Assembly (NCBI GenBank): GCA_950295325.1
Contig: OX485805.1
Location: forward strand, 41,502,758 to 41,566,757
Direction: 5' to 3'
Source: Polytrichum commune
Taxonomy: Eukaryota; Streptophyta; Polytrichopsida; Polytrichales; Polytrichaceae
DNA length: 64,000 bases
Shown here: positions 10,363-23,830 of the stretch, piece after piece
Layout of the letters: every line of letters starts with the position of its first letter
Position numbering within the stretch: position 1 is the stretch's first letter
Position numbers and translations under genes: made by a program
Notes under the pieces: model-generated
Seen by the model: the letters and a program-made list of their open reading frames with translations, nothing else
What the model was told of the DNA's origin: nothing
Database searches by the model: none

Positions 10363-13300
10363 CTATAACGTGCAACCAAGAAAGTCAATTTTGTCTTGAC
10401 TCTCCTCACGATCCTTGCATTTCTTGCAAATCCATGCTACTCTCCCATTGATATCATCTTCACAATTTTTATACGTGACCTTATACAATCCAAAACGATC
10501 TTCGAATTTGTGGTTGCATAGGAGATCCTCAAGCCATTTTCTTGCTTCGTTGTTTGCATGCAAAATGGTGTCATGTGGATTTGAGACACTTGGTGTGCCA
10601 ACGTTCAATCCACGGTCTAAAACCCTAGGAGTATCAAGTACTAATAGAAAGCCCTTAGCTATCTCAGGAATTAAGTTGCCAATTCCAGGTGCAAGAACAT
10701 GAGCACCAATTGAAATCAAAATTGACAACGATAACATTGTGTACGTTGCAATCCTCTTGAATTTTGCACTAGATTCACTTTCTACCGTGATTCTAATTCC
10801 TTTTTGGTTTTCTACCTCATGCATATGCTCTCCGATCAAGGTTTCACAAAGAATGTGAACCGTGTATTTTGTGCCATGCCAATCAATAAGAGGTTTCTTC
10901 TTGGCTTTCATTTCTTGTTTTGAGCACTTGAACCACACAAATTTGGGGTATTCTGTACTTGCAAGACCCACAGTCAAATTCAAGGATTCTTGCAATTTGT
11001 TAGACAATTTTGAGACCGATGCGTCCGATTGCGATGAAATCTCACGGAACTTGTTTTGAACCAAGAGAGTCAAGTCCTCTAACTTAATCCCAAGGAGTGC
11101 TTCTGTCTCACTTCTTTGCCTTTCATACGATAACATCAAGTTTCTCTCCATCTTGTCCATCCTCTTTCCAAAGGCTTCATCAATCTCTTCCACTAACCTT
11201 GTGAGGTCTAGTTCATGTCCTGGAATCTTCATCAAACTTTCTTTTGTAGCCGTGATCAACTTCGAGAAATATCCAATCACATCACTTTTCTCAATATCAC
11301 TTAATAATGACAATGCTTCGTCATATTCAACGTTCAAAACACCTTCTTCTTGCTTCCACGCATGTGTGAATTTCAAACTATTGCTCTTTTTGATATTTTT
11401 CTTCAACATTTTGACAGAGATGATTTGGTTCCTTCTGTTTCTGCACAAGACCAAATCTTTCACACAAGAGGGCCGTATGATGCTTTCTTCAAGAATCACC
11501 CCTGGGCACCCTCTAATCGCATCTGAACATTCTTGGAAAATGTGTTTTATGATACGATTTGTCAAAAACTCATAGACATCGCTCTCTTTGGTGTCCTGGG
11601 ATCGAATGAATATATCAATGTGGAAGCCAATGTGTCCGCTATACTCCAATATGATTTCCATCTCATTCCGTACAAAGCAAATCATGTTCTTCTCAATGAT
11701 GTATCCGTCTTGTTCAAATAAACGTTGAAAGGACACGTACAAGTGACCACATAATGGTTAGGCTCGTTTCATATGGTGGAACTTTGCAACCCATGTAATT
11801 TTAAAATGAAGGCACCAACATAAGAACATACAAAAAGGAATCAAATGATTGTCAAGATTTGTGATTATCACATTCCATAAGTATGCACGAGGATCCTTGC
11901 CATTGCTTTGATAATATACGAAGACTTACTTGCAAACGCGGGAAGAAACCCAAGGTCAACATTGTACGATTTGTGTCCACAGGGGCCACTCTTCGTCCCA
12001 CGTGAACACCTTCGTCAAAACTTTTCCTTCTGAGCCAACGAAGTTTTCTTTCACCGGAATCCGACGGATTTTTTTCGTTATCGCACAAGGATGCGGGAAT
12101 CAAAATATTGTCTTCGTCACGCTCGATGCATAAATCCAATTTTATCATGAGTTTCAACAAATCTCGGCCGGTATCCTCATCGAATTCTTGATGTTGAGAC
12201 TCTCCTAGAAAAGACATCAAACTTTTCGAACTCAACACACCCATTTGAGGCTCGAGTACGCCACAATCCTTACAAGAGATGACTTGCCCAATGACATCAT
12301 GACAAAACCAATGAGGATCCAAAATCACAAAGTTCAAGCCTTTGTAATAAATCACTTCACCCGCCTCATGCAAAGATGTTGCCACAATCTCCCTTCTTTT
12401 TGCGGCCGCTTCAAAACAGATGTCCTCCCCAGCCACCAAACTTGGAACCTTGTCACATATAGCTTGGAATACTTCCCATTTCACCAACGTATGTGTTGGA
12501 TTCATCTCTTTATATTCGTTCAAAATTTTTCGCAAATCCTCACATGCTTTAAACACATGAGGGAGAGTTGGTAACAAATCTAAAAGTGTTGCTTCCAATT
12601 CCTCCAATACAGGTCCAATACTCTTGATGTCGTGAGCATTAACATAAAATGGTTCCTTGTTGATATTAAGAGTGCCTTTGAATTGCTTTTGCAAACGCTT
12701 CACATGCTTGTCAATTTCCTTCTTGATGGTCTTAACATGACTTTTTACTTTATCAAAACATGTGAAAACCAATTTGACGCATGGATGGTACACAATTGAT
12801 TTTTTGGTGTTTGATGCAATGAACTGCAACCAATATTTGATTTCACTAGCCGTTTGCATATACGCTTTCTTTTTGGTAGGATATTCCGGCTCGAACATAT
12901 TACAAAGGAGAAGAAAACAACATGAACTCCCACCACCATGTATGTTTGAGATCACAAGGTCATGAAAAGGATGGTATGCATCGTGACCGGCCATGTCCCA
13001 CATAGTGAGGTGCAAATTGTTGAGGGTTGTAACTGCTTCCACTTCAATTCCTCTAGTGCGATTATGCATGTCCCATGTGTCCATCGCATCGCATGAATTC
13101 ATACCAACATTATCGGTAAATTTATTGTGAGATACGTTTCTTTTTTTTGATGTTGATGTAGGTTCTTCCATTTTCTCCCTCAAACTCTTGACTATAGTAT
13201 TCTTCAAAGTGGTCTTCCCTAATGACATTTAACAATGCATAAAGTTAATGTCAAAGGAAAAACTCCAAATTTGATATTGTCCACACTTATAATATATCAT

Positions 13301-15702
13301 ACGTAACATGTCATAGCCTAGCCTCGTAAGAAAACTCGCATCACATAGTTTGTCATGTAGGGATGCGTTGTCACGTGGAATGCACAAGTTCTCATCTAGG
13401 ATTAAAGTTCAATAAAAAAAAACTATACTTCTAGGATCATGTGGTATTTAAGCTCCAAATGTCATTTTATTGACATAGTTTGGGTTACTAACAAGGAATT
13501 CCTACTTGAGAATTATGTTTGGCCTTTTTTTTGTTGTAGAACTTTCCAACTTTGATAAATTACACATGGATTAAATGGTATAGAATGGAACATAGAAACA
13601 CACTCGGAGAATATATCTTGCGGAACTAAACTCATTAAATATATAACCCCCAAAAGGACATCAATTAATCATTTGTACGTGACATGTAACTTTCATCTAC
13701 AATTGCTTTGGAGTGGCATCATGATTTTTCATATTTACATCAAATGAGTGAAGGAGGTTGTATTTTCATATCCCATAAGTGTACAGTACATGGAGAGGTC
13801 CAACTTGAGACATGTAAATTACAATTTATTTTTTAACATTTTAAATTGCTTACACCAATAAGTTCATTGTGGTTGTATTACAATTTTTAACAAATTGAAC
13901 TCTTTAAGAATCAAATATCCATGTTTGGAATTTGCTTCAAATTGATCAAACTTATGTTAAGATTCTCTAAGTGATATCAACACGATAACACATGTGACAT
14001 TAGATGCTCAACATGACATTTGTTAATCATTGAAAATATATTACACATATCACAAGTAGATTCACTCAAACAAATGTCAACTCATGTTTCCCAATATAAC
14101 TCATTTAATCATAGGCCTTGATTTATTTTAAATGTATTTAGTCACGATTTCACATATTGCATGCATGTAGTATAAGAGATACACAAGCCAAAGAAAGTCA
14201 CCTGCATGTGGGTAACCACAAAAGAACAATCGAGCTGACGTTGAAGGAACAAGAACCATGTCCTTCATCACCTCCCATGGCTTGTTGGTTGCCCTCTCCT
14301 CAAATAACATTGTTAATGCCTCCACGTAATAATTGTTCCTCCATGGATACATGAAATCCTTGAGCTGATAATTCACTCTCAGTGCGTCCATGATTGTTGA
14401 AAATACAACATCTTCGTATTTATCATCAGCATCAAATAATTCACTTTGCCCAGTAAAGTGTTCCAATCCTTGATTGAATTTCAAGGCTCCAATCACCTTA
14501 AACGGTACAGCTGTCTGAAATAAGGTGATGTTCAAGGCATTTAGACACTTAGTTGTTTTGATGAACTCACAAAGAGTTTCATTCCAGTCCTTGAAATATT
14601 GAAGGAGTACGCAGTTGAGGGCAGTGATGGGATGTTGTCCTTGCGAGTCAGGCATCAACACTCTCATCACAGCCTCTTGCAAATTTGTGCAATGGATGTC
14701 AAATCGAAGAGTGTGGACTTGATTGTTGAGACACAGAACCTCCGCCAGCCTCTGAGCGAGCGACCCCTCAAAATCCACAACGTCCTCTAAAGGCTCAAAA
14801 TCTGAACTAAAAACAATTTCCTTGATGGAAGGGGTGCGTTGAAGGAACTCGCCAAGACGCTCAACTGATGTACCATTCCACTCGAGCTTGTCATCGAATG
14901 CTAATCTTTCAAGAGCCGGGCATGATCCACCCTTCTGTGCTAAAAGCATCTCTTCAAGTACCGTACACGGCAACAGCGGCCTACCAGTCTTAACAGACAT
15001 GTCCCCGGGACGTACCTCGATCGACTTTACGGTTGAGCCTGGTGCGACAATCAAGCCACATACGGCCTTGAGCTTCTGTGGTGGTAGCTCGCCCACTATC
15101 ACTATGTCTGTGAGAGTAGGATTATCCAGTTGAATTTTGTGTGTGCTAGAAACCGCTGCCTCCATCAAGTTGCACTCTGCATGGCCATTTGGTGATTCGC
15201 CATCACCGACGACATTTGACTCCTCCGCAATAGGGGTCGGCTGTAGTGCCTTTATGATCTCTGCTATGTCCTCACTGAGAGTTGCGTGTCCATCGGGGAG
15301 CTTAGCCAAATCTCCCTCTAGAAAGCTATCGAAATATTTATACTCTACAAAAAATTTCGAGATAGCTAAAGTGGATATGTTGGCCAATCTAAGTTTTTGG
15401 ATGAAGTCTTTCCTAACATGGCACGGGTACTCCTCAAGGTCAACACTAACATCTATCTCCCCATGCAATCTTAGCTCAATCTTTGAATCCTTAAAAAATA
15501 CGGTCGAAACAGTAGTTTTCCCTTGGCCTACTGCCAAAAGAAACTCCTCCATCTTGTGTTGCATTGTTGCCATTTCAACCCGTTGCAACCAAATATTCTC
15601 TACGAAATTTCCCTAACCAAGGAGGTCGTACATACTTCTCAGGACAAGTGCAAAGTTGTCATTCCACACTTCTTTGAGATGCTCAAGGCTACACCTATCT
15701 AG
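10363..15702 (-). pseudogene. LRR-Roc-COR (ROCO / TORNADO1-like) GTPase gene with in-frame stops
   Basis: Three exons are readable on the minus strand. Exon a (15702-14202) carries leucine-rich repeats. Exon b (13218-11930) carries the Roc GTPase and the start of COR. Exon c (11781-10363) carries the rest of COR, a coiled stretch and a Cys-containing tail (WICKKCKD). Introns 14201-13219 and 11929-11782 have GT and AG ends. Splicing a to b in phase 1 creates the P-loop GYPHAGKTT, so the intron cuts the Walker A motif. WDMAGHD is the DxxG switch II motif. The G4 position reads TCFDK, not a clean NKxD. COR is marked by EVIYYKGLNFVILDPHWF and GFFPRLQ. Stops interrupt the frame at 15615-15613 (TAG) and 11760-11758 (TAA). 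Another TAG (15705-15703) bounds exon a, and coding-like sequence continues above it. Known ROCO proteins are large signalling GTPases. This copy is probably dead or recently disabled, because the long remaining frames are open and the splice sites intact. Confidence 0.85.
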
Positions 15703-15705
15703 CTA

Positions 15706-16200
15706 GTAAAGGGGGAAATCGGGCCCATTTTCAATTGAGGAAGGCGCCTTCAAGCTTGACAGGACAAGGTAAGACGATAGACTCGCACGTATTTGCACTT
15801 GCAGGCACATAGGAGACCGAGGAATATCTTATGGCTATGTCCATATGCTCCAAGTGGACATGGTGAGAAACCCTTCCACAAATGACGGATTATTGAGGTA
15901 GGCGTGGATGCGCTTGTAGCGGCGAATTCCTAGCGTCGATCAAAATGAGCATGCAACAGAAATACAGAGATGCAGATTCCTCATTCATTCCATGGCGCCA
16001 GAGAAATTACAAAACTCGAAAATCTGCCACGCATACGAGACCCACCATCAAAATTGTCAGACTCATGGGGAGGAGGCTAGGGATTCATGTGCAAACAACA
16101 AAGAGCATCACATCTCCTCTCCTCCCTCAACTCTGCCGCCCAAGCCCACTCCAACTCCAACTCCTTGGCTTCAGCAGAAGTTACTTGGTGAAGTCGGAGC
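15706..16200 (-). other. Decayed 5' part of the ROCO gene and flank
   Basis: On the minus strand the exon a frame continues above TAG 15705-15703 for about 25 codons (PSSIENGPDFPLY). A different frame at about 15865-15745 reads GHSHKIFLGLLCACKCKY and VRVYRLTLSC, which looks coding. A third frame further up reads RRYKRIHAYLNNPSF. The switching frames fit a frameshifted upstream exon. No start codon is assigned. Above 15950 nothing is recognised. Confidence 0.4.
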
Positions 16201-17722
16201 ACAACATTCATGGATGCCTGCCACTAGACTACTACTACTACATACACAGCCCCTTGAAGCAGGCGGTTGAAGAAAGATTGGCAGACGTGGGGAGAATGCC
16301 GACTGACTTACAGTCAACGATGACTCTTCCGAATTCAGGAAGGGCACACAGCATTTCCGAAGCTCGTCCTTGAGATGATGCTTCCCCTGAAGTGAAAAAT
16401 CATACAAAATTCATTATTAAATTTCTTGGCCGCCAATAGAGGGCCTCAATAAAGACGGTGCACAGTTACCCATGGGGGACGTTAAAGTTCCCCCACGAAC
16501 TTATAGGGGACGTAGATTCGGGCAGGGGCAGCCGCCCGCCCAGCCATAAATTTCAGATTTTTAGGATCCGATCGAAAATTGTTGCGAGCCTGTCCGACTT
16601 CAAAAAAACCATTGTCCTTGCATTCTTGAAGACCACTTATCCATATATCCCATATTGAGTGCACTTCACTTTCAAGGTTCAAAATCCACTATATATGTTT
16701 ACTTTCATTGAGTAAATAAACAATTGACTCGGATTTCATTTTCAAATTGAAACAGCAATCAAAGTATGTAAATAACTTGGAAGTCAAAAATATTATAAAA
16801 CCCTCATTAGCACCGAGGTTATGATTTTTGTGACTTGCCATTGCAAGGGTCTTTGTCATTATTAAAACTTCAGTTGTATTGGGTTGAAATGACACGTATT
16901 ACTAGGCTAATTAAGTATTATAAACTGCAGCTCAAGTATCCAGAAAGCATAACCCAGAACATTAGGAGAACTTCCCATACTCACTTACATACTTAAGTTC
17001 AGCCTTATCCTGTAATTTTCTTTGTAGTCAAGAAGGCTCTACAGCTGAGACGGTGATGGGAGAGAGGTGGTGGAAGGTAAGTACAAGGCCGACAAGACCA
17101 TTGTTCATGGTTTCTTGCGGATGTATTTCCACAATTGTTTTGTGCATGCATGTGAATGAACAATCTGCCCCAGCAGATCTCAAAAAATGATGTTTTGGCT
17201 GGTTAAATAATGGGTTAATTATGAGGCGTCTAAGTTTAACACGAGGGTGATTTGAGGTAGACTTCGAAAAGTGCATAGATCCCCTCCAAATTGAGTATAA
17301 TGTACAATGTACAATTCACAATGCATGAAATGAAGCTAGAGTGGAAGCATAAATGTTGTTGGGTCTATGCTCTGAATGCCTCAATTTGAATTGGCACACA
17401 AATTGGCCTAAATTATGCAACCATGGCACTCATTCCATCAAGTACATCTATTTGTGAGAGAGGATTCTCCAAACAAAATGCAATCAAAAGCCACTTGCAC
17501 AATAGGTTGAACTTGAAGACCCTTGATGCTCTTATGCGGGTCTCTCCTTGTGGGCTTGAAGTGGATGCAATGGATTGGGCTACAATGGCCAACATTTGGA
17601 AAAACATGCGAGACCGAAAGATCCTTACGCTCGATTCATAGTGTTTTTTTGTTTCAAATCAAGATTATATTTTGATTCTTCAAAACATTAGGTTTTCTAA
17701 AATATTGTGTAACCCAAAATTG
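16201..17722 (+). repeat. Repeat R1, copy A (with hAT transposase tail)
   Basis: Near-identical over about 1.5 kb to 22162-22357 plus 24242-25588. It starts ACAACATTCATGGATG and ends GTGTAACCCAAAATT. Inside, about 16600-16880 is an inverted relative of the R2 core, and the last part holds an hAT dimerisation segment (17423-17641). CTTGAGAT at 16369-16376 is the uninterrupted site into which an hAT element inserted in copy B. It is probably a defective hAT-derived repeat that was duplicated recently. Confidence 0.85.
17423..17641 (+). pseudogene. hAT transposase C-terminal dimerisation fragment (copy A)
   Basis: A 72-codon open segment contains CERGFSKQNAIKSHLHNRL, the CERxFSxxNxIKxxxxNR signature of the hAT dimerisation domain. 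A full hAT transposase is many times longer, and the zinc finger and catalytic parts are absent. The same segment recurs at 25293-25511 with very few differences. Confidence 0.8.
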
Positions 17723-19444
17723 AGGTGACATTTAAGAATAGAACGGATGTCAATTGACATTCGTTTTTGTTTTTGAAAACGTCACATGACACTTTGGATT
17801 TGAAGTTGAACGTCAAATAAAATTTGTCAAATAAACACATTGTCTGGAACTATCGAATTCATATACTTTTTTGTTTTCCAACACATTTAATAACTCATTG
17901 TTTGGATGTCATATGGACAAGTTACAAGGGATTAAACTTCTATTTGTTCATGACCTAAATTAAAACCAACACCCAAAGCACATGTTCAAGTTGTGTACAT
18001 TCTCATAATTGATATAGACCTATTGCACAATATTTTTAGGTCTTGATTTCATGTCAATGTTGGTGATGAATGTACATACATTCGATTTTAGACTACACTG
18101 ATTATCCTGATTAGTGTGTGTTACCACAGAAAGTTACGCAGTGCAATAACGCCATACTCGGGAGTTTGGTTTCTACTAACAAAAGTTCAATTGGTTGCTT
18201 GGACATGACATGACATAAGTGACTTTCCTTGGTTAAAATGTTACATTCTTAGTGAATAGTTGTAGCACTCCATAAATCCGAATAGTACGATGCACTAATT
18301 GGGAGAATCAGTGTACAGAATTGGGGAGCGGAGCGTGGAAGACGTAGGAGTTTATGCCCATGGTAGAGACTATTGGTCGAAGAAGAGCCTCCACAACGCA
18401 CAACCACGTGTTGGGCCCCTACCAAAGGTAGAACTACTTTCTTTCTTAAAAATCTTCAATTGTGGCAAGCAAGAGTAATCCATGTATGCAAAGGTATGTT
18501 TAGGAATGTATGAATTGATACTAAGTGGACTACTTAGATAAGGTTACTTGATTTAAGTACATGATGTGCGTATCTGTAGAATTTTCTTTTGTGGTATAGA
18601 AAATATGGGTTGGTTAACCCCTAAGCGTCTAAGAGACGCACATTAAGCCTTCTGCAAGGAAAAAATAGCAGACATGAGCTACGTACTTTCCTGTTTAGTT
18701 AATCACGTCAAAAGTGGTCTTCTCTAAAATTCAATTATTTGTGTGAATGCCCTATTTGAATAAGTTGAACATTTGGATGTAATTCAACATTCAAGTTCAT
18801 TATGTAGAGTGGGTGCCTTTGGATGCAAATACATATATTGTATTTTCGCCATCAATGTCTAGTATGAGTATATTTTCATTTTCTCCTTGACATAAGACAA
18901 TGTATATGATGAGGTTACAAACACATACATATTATATAGAATATGATATATGAACTTGGCAAAATCCATATAAATTGTGTACATGGCCGTATATTGAGAC
19001 CCCACGTCCTTTAAGAGCTAAGAGAGGTGAGCTACTTCAAGTTGCTTTCAAATAAATGTCATTACTTCTTGAAGGACATTAAAATTATCCTTTTGACTAG
19101 ATACGGGATTTCGTCAAGAGGTGGTACCCTATGATTTTGCACTAGTTGGATTGTATAGAGAACCAACAACACCTTTATGTCCACTTGTGGTGTGCGCTTG
19201 ATTGGAGGTGGTGTTAGAAATTGAATGAAGGGCAACGTATTTGTTCAAAGCGTCGAACAAACTCCATTGTTTAATTTCATGTCTTTTTTATAGCAACTGC
19301 GGGCGTTGAGTGGAAGTATGTAACTTAAAGCAGCAGCTTCGAGTTTATGGGGGTTATCATTTTCCATCTTCCAGGCTGAGTCCCTTTGGTTATGGACCCT
19401 ACCACCCACTCCACGACTGCACACGTAGAATGGCTCATTTCCGC
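17723..19444. other. Intergenic with a MITE fragment
   Basis: Bases about 17725-17850 are the inverse of the left half of the 319-bp MITE at 7800-8118 (TGTCATGTGACGTTTTC region). The rest is AT-rich, with no gene or RNA recognised. Confidence 0.5.
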
Positions 19445-19665
19445 TACACCAAATATGATATTTAGTGTGACTTACTGTTTGGATTTACACGGTGCTATAT
19501 CTTCTTACTACTGGAATAATTTTTTACCAAGTAAAGTTGTCAATGTTCTATAATGTCCAAACTACCAATTTAACATTTGTTGGTAAAATATGAGATGTAT
19601 AGTTGATAGATATAGCATTGCGTAATTCCAAATAGTAAGTGACACTAAATATCATATTTAGTGTA
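19445..19665. mobile_element. MITE family 1 copy (221 bp), palindromic ends
   Basis: The left end reads TACACCAAATATGATATTTA and the right end, read inward, TACACTAAATATGATATTTA. Inverted similarity extends about 60 bp further in (ACTTACTGTTTGGATTTAC against ACTTACTATTTGGAATTAC). Each terminal repeat is itself a palindrome (ACACTAAATATCATATTTAGTGT type). A relative lies at 53879-54093 and a diverged one near 37577-37803. There is no coding capacity. Confidence 0.8.
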
Positions 19666-21910
19666 CTAACTTCTTGCAGCTGCAACAGCAAGTAACAACG
19701 TTGTGGTTGGTAACCTAAGACTTACCAAGGGGTATTGAAGAGTAAAACTGATATCTTATAAGTCGGTTGTTGATTCATCCCAATTTGAGTTTATTAGACC
19801 AACTTTGGGTATGTACTTTTGATTTATATTTTATTGTAGCCAAAATGACAATTACCTAGGCTCTATAACAATAATCAACATTTTCACTCCGCCCTTGCCG
19901 AGTTTGTCCTACCTCTCGGTAGATGTTGTGAACATTCACCCAATGTAGCGTCGGGGCTATGTAGTTGCATTGTTTATGGTAAAATTGGTGGGCACACTTT
20001 TGGGGTGACTTACTGTTCATTGTGTTGTATTTTGCTCAATAATAATCATCGTCACTCATTGAAATAGCGTGGAACTTTATATTTGAGTGAATTTTTTATA
20101 TTTTGTGCATCAATTTCTCCACATTCTTGTCTTACACATGAGATTTCAATGAGGTCTATGTGATTTCATACTATACCCAACTTTATGGATTTTTCTATTT
20201 TTCATTTTTACCAATAAGATTCAACGAAGAGAATTCCTAACAATGGCAATTTCCAACTTTGTTGACGTCTTAAAAACAATCTTGAATTTTAGATTCAACG
20301 TTGCCCATGTTGGACATAAATGCCAGGATTGCAGAATATACCAAACTCAAAGTTGATGAACCGAAAGTAAGTTGGGATGACGGTACTTGCAAACTTATTC
20401 ATAAGGAACATCCTTAGAAAGGTTACCACACTAACATAAAATACCATACGACATTGAATACAATATTTAGTGTACTTACAACCCGCCCCTTACCAATATT
20501 CCTACCATTGTTGTTCTTTTGTGGCTGGCAAGTCCACATGGGTAGTGTTTGGGTAGAGGTTTGTGTTTTGGCTAGTGGGTGTTGGTGTTTGCGGGTGGGG
20601 GTTACCACAAAGTGTTATGGTGATTGGTTCCGGTTGCTATGGGTTTCTCTGCGGTAGGCAAGGGTCTCCTTCAGTTTATGTTGGTTTGTATGAGGTGTTG
20701 TTCGGCTAATATGCGGTGTTGTTCGGTTGGTATGGGGTGGCTTAAAACCAAAACCACTAAAAACATAGCATTTGCGATTTAAAATATGCATCAAACATTC
20801 AATATCAACACACATTTGTCCTCGTATACCTTTAAAAGGACCAAAACCCACAAAAAGAAAGTCCTTGCCCATCAACGATCAAACAACACCACACGTTTGA
20901 CCTTCTGCTCTTCATAAAGCCAAAAATAAAAAAAGAAGACGCTCGTGTGCCTCAAAAATATGCCGCAAACAAATATTGTCCAAATTTTGTGAAAGTATTT
21001 AATCACATAATTGTTACGATTGCAAAATATACCAAACTAAAAGTGGACAATCTGAAAGTAAGTTGGGATGACGGTGCTTGCAAAGTTATTCATAAGGAAC
21101 ATCATTAGAAAGGTCATGACACTTAATACAATATTTAGTGTACTTCATGTGAGAGGGTCACCGAGTAAGTGACAAGTTGTCATTTATGGTAAGGTGGAAA
21201 TTTGGAAAACAATGATTGACTGCTACTCGTGCACTAGTAGACTAGGAGTAGAATGATTCTTGTGTGGACCCAAACTAACTAATTGTAAAATTAGTGGTCC
21301 AAAAAGGATACAGTGATTGGTGGGATACGTCCTATTCCACGCCACTTGGGATCAGTTTTGGGTGCCATTGAGTTATTTTATGAGCATTCCTATACAATGT
21401 AGGATATTATAATGCTGAAATTAGGGAGACTCTATTATACAACTAGGGAGTTCGACTTACTTGCGGTGTTGAGAAACTGCAACAAATTATTTACAGGGAA
21501 TAAAACTACGAAACACCTTGCCAATTCCTCCTCATTCCCTCACCTCCGTCTTTGCAAGAAGATTGCACAAATCTCAGCTTCTTCTCACCGTCAATTGTAG
21601 TTGTCCCTTGAGATTCACTTTCAGTCTGGAGCATTCTTGATTACACGCAAGCGTGGAGTGCAGCATAGCGTACCTTGAATTTGATGCACAAAAGTTTGTT
21701 TTGGTGTTTCCAAGGCAGACGGTGTCACATGGCAAGGCTTTTTCAATGGCCTTACACCTTTGTGTTGCCTGGGAATGACCAGGTCGTCAACGCAGTTTCC
21801 TTGCGGAGGAGATGAGCTTGAGGACCAAGTCCAGCGGAGATGGAGATGGAGATGGAGATGCTGTGTAACTTAGGCCTGATTACCGGGAGTGGCAGTCAGC
21901 AACACTGCCC
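19666..21910. other. Intergenic with a direct duplication
   Basis: About 130-150 bp at 20332-20480 recurs directly at about 21023-21145 (both contain AAGTAAGTTGGGATGACGG and end near AATATTTAGTGTACTT). The ends resemble solo termini of MITE family 1. A GGAGAT run is at 21835-21858. No gene recognised. Confidence 0.5.
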
Positions 21911-22008
21911 TGTGTTTATCGAGGCCCTGTAATGGCAGCCAAGAACTTTCATGATGAGTTTTGTATGATTTTTCACATCGTGGGAAGCATCATCTCGATC
22001 GAGGAGCA
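21911..22008 (-). repeat. Inverted partial copy of R1
   Basis: It matches the reverse complement of about 16366-16465, sharing TTTTGTATGATTTTTCAC and GGGAAGCATCATCTC. It lies upstream of R1 copy B in the opposite orientation, so an inverted pair exists with 24242-24340. Confidence 0.7.
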
Positions 22009-22600
22009 GGTTTGGAATTTGCTACGGTGGGTGGCAGAGAACACTCAACAGAGGCTGAATACTCAATTAGTTTGAATGCGTATGAATACATGTGAAAGTA
22101 GACAACATTACCTAAAATATTATAAACTATACATACTAAATCAGCACACTAATTTAATTAAACAACATTCATGGATGCGTGCCACTAGACTACTGCTACA
22201 TACACAGCCCCTCGAAGCAGGCTTCTTCCAGGAAATGGCAGTTGACATGGAAGAAAGATTGGCAGACGTGGGGAAAATGCTGACTCACTTACAGTCAACG
22301 ATGACTCTTCCGAATTCAGGAAGGGCACTGTGCATTTCTGAAGCTCGTCCTTGAGATCAATGATCGGGGAGAACCGACGGCTAGTGTATTATCAGCCGAT
22401 GGATTTTCCCTCATGGCCGGTCCAAATTTCCAACCATCGGATGGCAATCCGATTGTAATTTCAATCCTCCGGCAATTAGCCGATGTACTAGAAAATGTCC
22501 TGGAAATTTAGCCGATTCATCTTGTGAGTTACCGGATTTTAGCCGGAAGAAGTATTCAAGTACTGGCCGATACCCATGAAATGGTAACCAATACCCTCCT

Positions 22601-22696
22601 GGTCATGAGCAGGGGTATCAGGCATGTACGGAGGTCATGAGCATGGGTATCAGCCATGTATGGAGGTCATGAGCATGGGTACCAGCCGTGTATGGA
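22601..22696 (+). repeat. Three 32-bp tandem units in the hAT element
   Basis: Units start at 22601, 22633 and 22665, each beginning GGTCATGAGCA and containing GGGTA and ATGTA or GTGTA. They lie in the left non-coding part of the hAT element. Confidence 0.85.
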
Positions 22697-22978
22697 GGGA
22701 TGCAGGTTCGAACTTCGCACCTCCCTCAACGCGCACTTCAACTTCCTGCTTTGGACTGAGTCCTCTTGCAAAGCTCCAAGCTTACAACTCCATCATCTAC
22801 TAGCCTCTCTCACTTCTGCTCAGTTAGGCTCACAATTTTCGTTGAGTTATGACCGTCATTCAAACCAACAAATTCCATCACCCTGCACAGGAGCTATACT
22901 ATCAGCACATGGCAATCATCCGACATTGGTGAAAGGAGGCCGACACTCAAGGAACATCCACATTTTCGCCGAGGTTTT

Positions 22979-23830
22979 GTGTTTTGCCGTGATTGTTTTG
23001 TGTTTAGGGTTTGCTCTGAGATCAGGTGGGGAAGTTCGTTGTTTAATTCTTCTAGTGGATTTCCTATTATACCCCAATTTGGGCCTCCATGTGGATATCT
23101 ACAACGCTTATCAAGTGAAATTAGAGGTTCTAAGTTTCATTCTATAGACTTGATTCGGGATCCTTTGGGTCGTGACTTAGAGAGTGCTTTGGACTTTCAA
23201 AAAACTTATTCTGAAGCGGTTTGTAGTGCTTTAGAAGCAAGATTTGTTGACAATGACATTATAGATTGTTTTAAAATTCTTAATCCTTTACACATGCCTC
23301 GTAGACAAGTAGGTTTGGCTTCTTGGGGTGTTGTGGAGTTGGATAGGTTGTTGCAGCAATACGGTGTACAAAAAACACAAGGAGTTCAAGTCCTTCCGCC
23401 GTTGGTGAATGCAACACTGTGCAAGCAAGAGTTTTTTGCTTTCAAGATACAAGGAAGTACATAGTGGATGGATCTTACTTTTGCAGATGTATGGACATCA
23501 ATTTCTTGGTCTCCATCTTTGAAAGTGAAGTATTCTAACCTTTTGATTCTTGCTGAGATTGCTAAGTGCCAACGTGTGAGTACTGCAACATGTGAAAGGG
23601 CGTTTTCTATTCAAAATACTATTAAACAAAAACTTCGTAATCGAATGTCTACATCTAACTTAGAAAGTATGATGCTTGTTGCTATAGAAGGCCCAGACAA
23701 TGATTTTGATGACATTCTAACAAGTGCTCTAGATCTTTGGAAGGATGATGCTAAGTTTCGCTATTTGTATAGCAATCCCGAGCGTTGTTTGTCTAGGGCA
23801 TCGGATGTTGCACTTGAGGAAGTACCCTAA
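22979..23830 (+). pseudogene. hAT transposase C-terminal half, one in-frame stop
   Basis: One frame runs from 22979 to 23830 with a single TAG at 23462-23464. The upstream part contains VCSALEARFVDNDIIDCFKI and RRQVGLASWG, of the catalytic C-terminal region. The downstream part contains WSPSLKVKYSNLLILAEIA and CERAFSIQNTIKQKLRNRM, the hAT dimerisation domain. The first 40 or so codons may not be coding. The N-terminal BED zinc finger and earlier catalytic acidic residues are missing from the element, so it cannot move by itself. Confidence 0.82.

Noticed and set aside
15613-15615. In-frame TAG explained as a splice acceptor instead of a stop
   Set aside because: The AG could act as an acceptor, but the frame above it is open and coding-like in the same phase (DNFALVLRSMYDLLG), so a stop mutation is the simpler reading. 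Not fully excluded.
22690-22730. GGTTCGAACTT resembling a tRNA B box
   Set aside because: No A box at the right distance and no cloverleaf arms. It lies within the hAT element.
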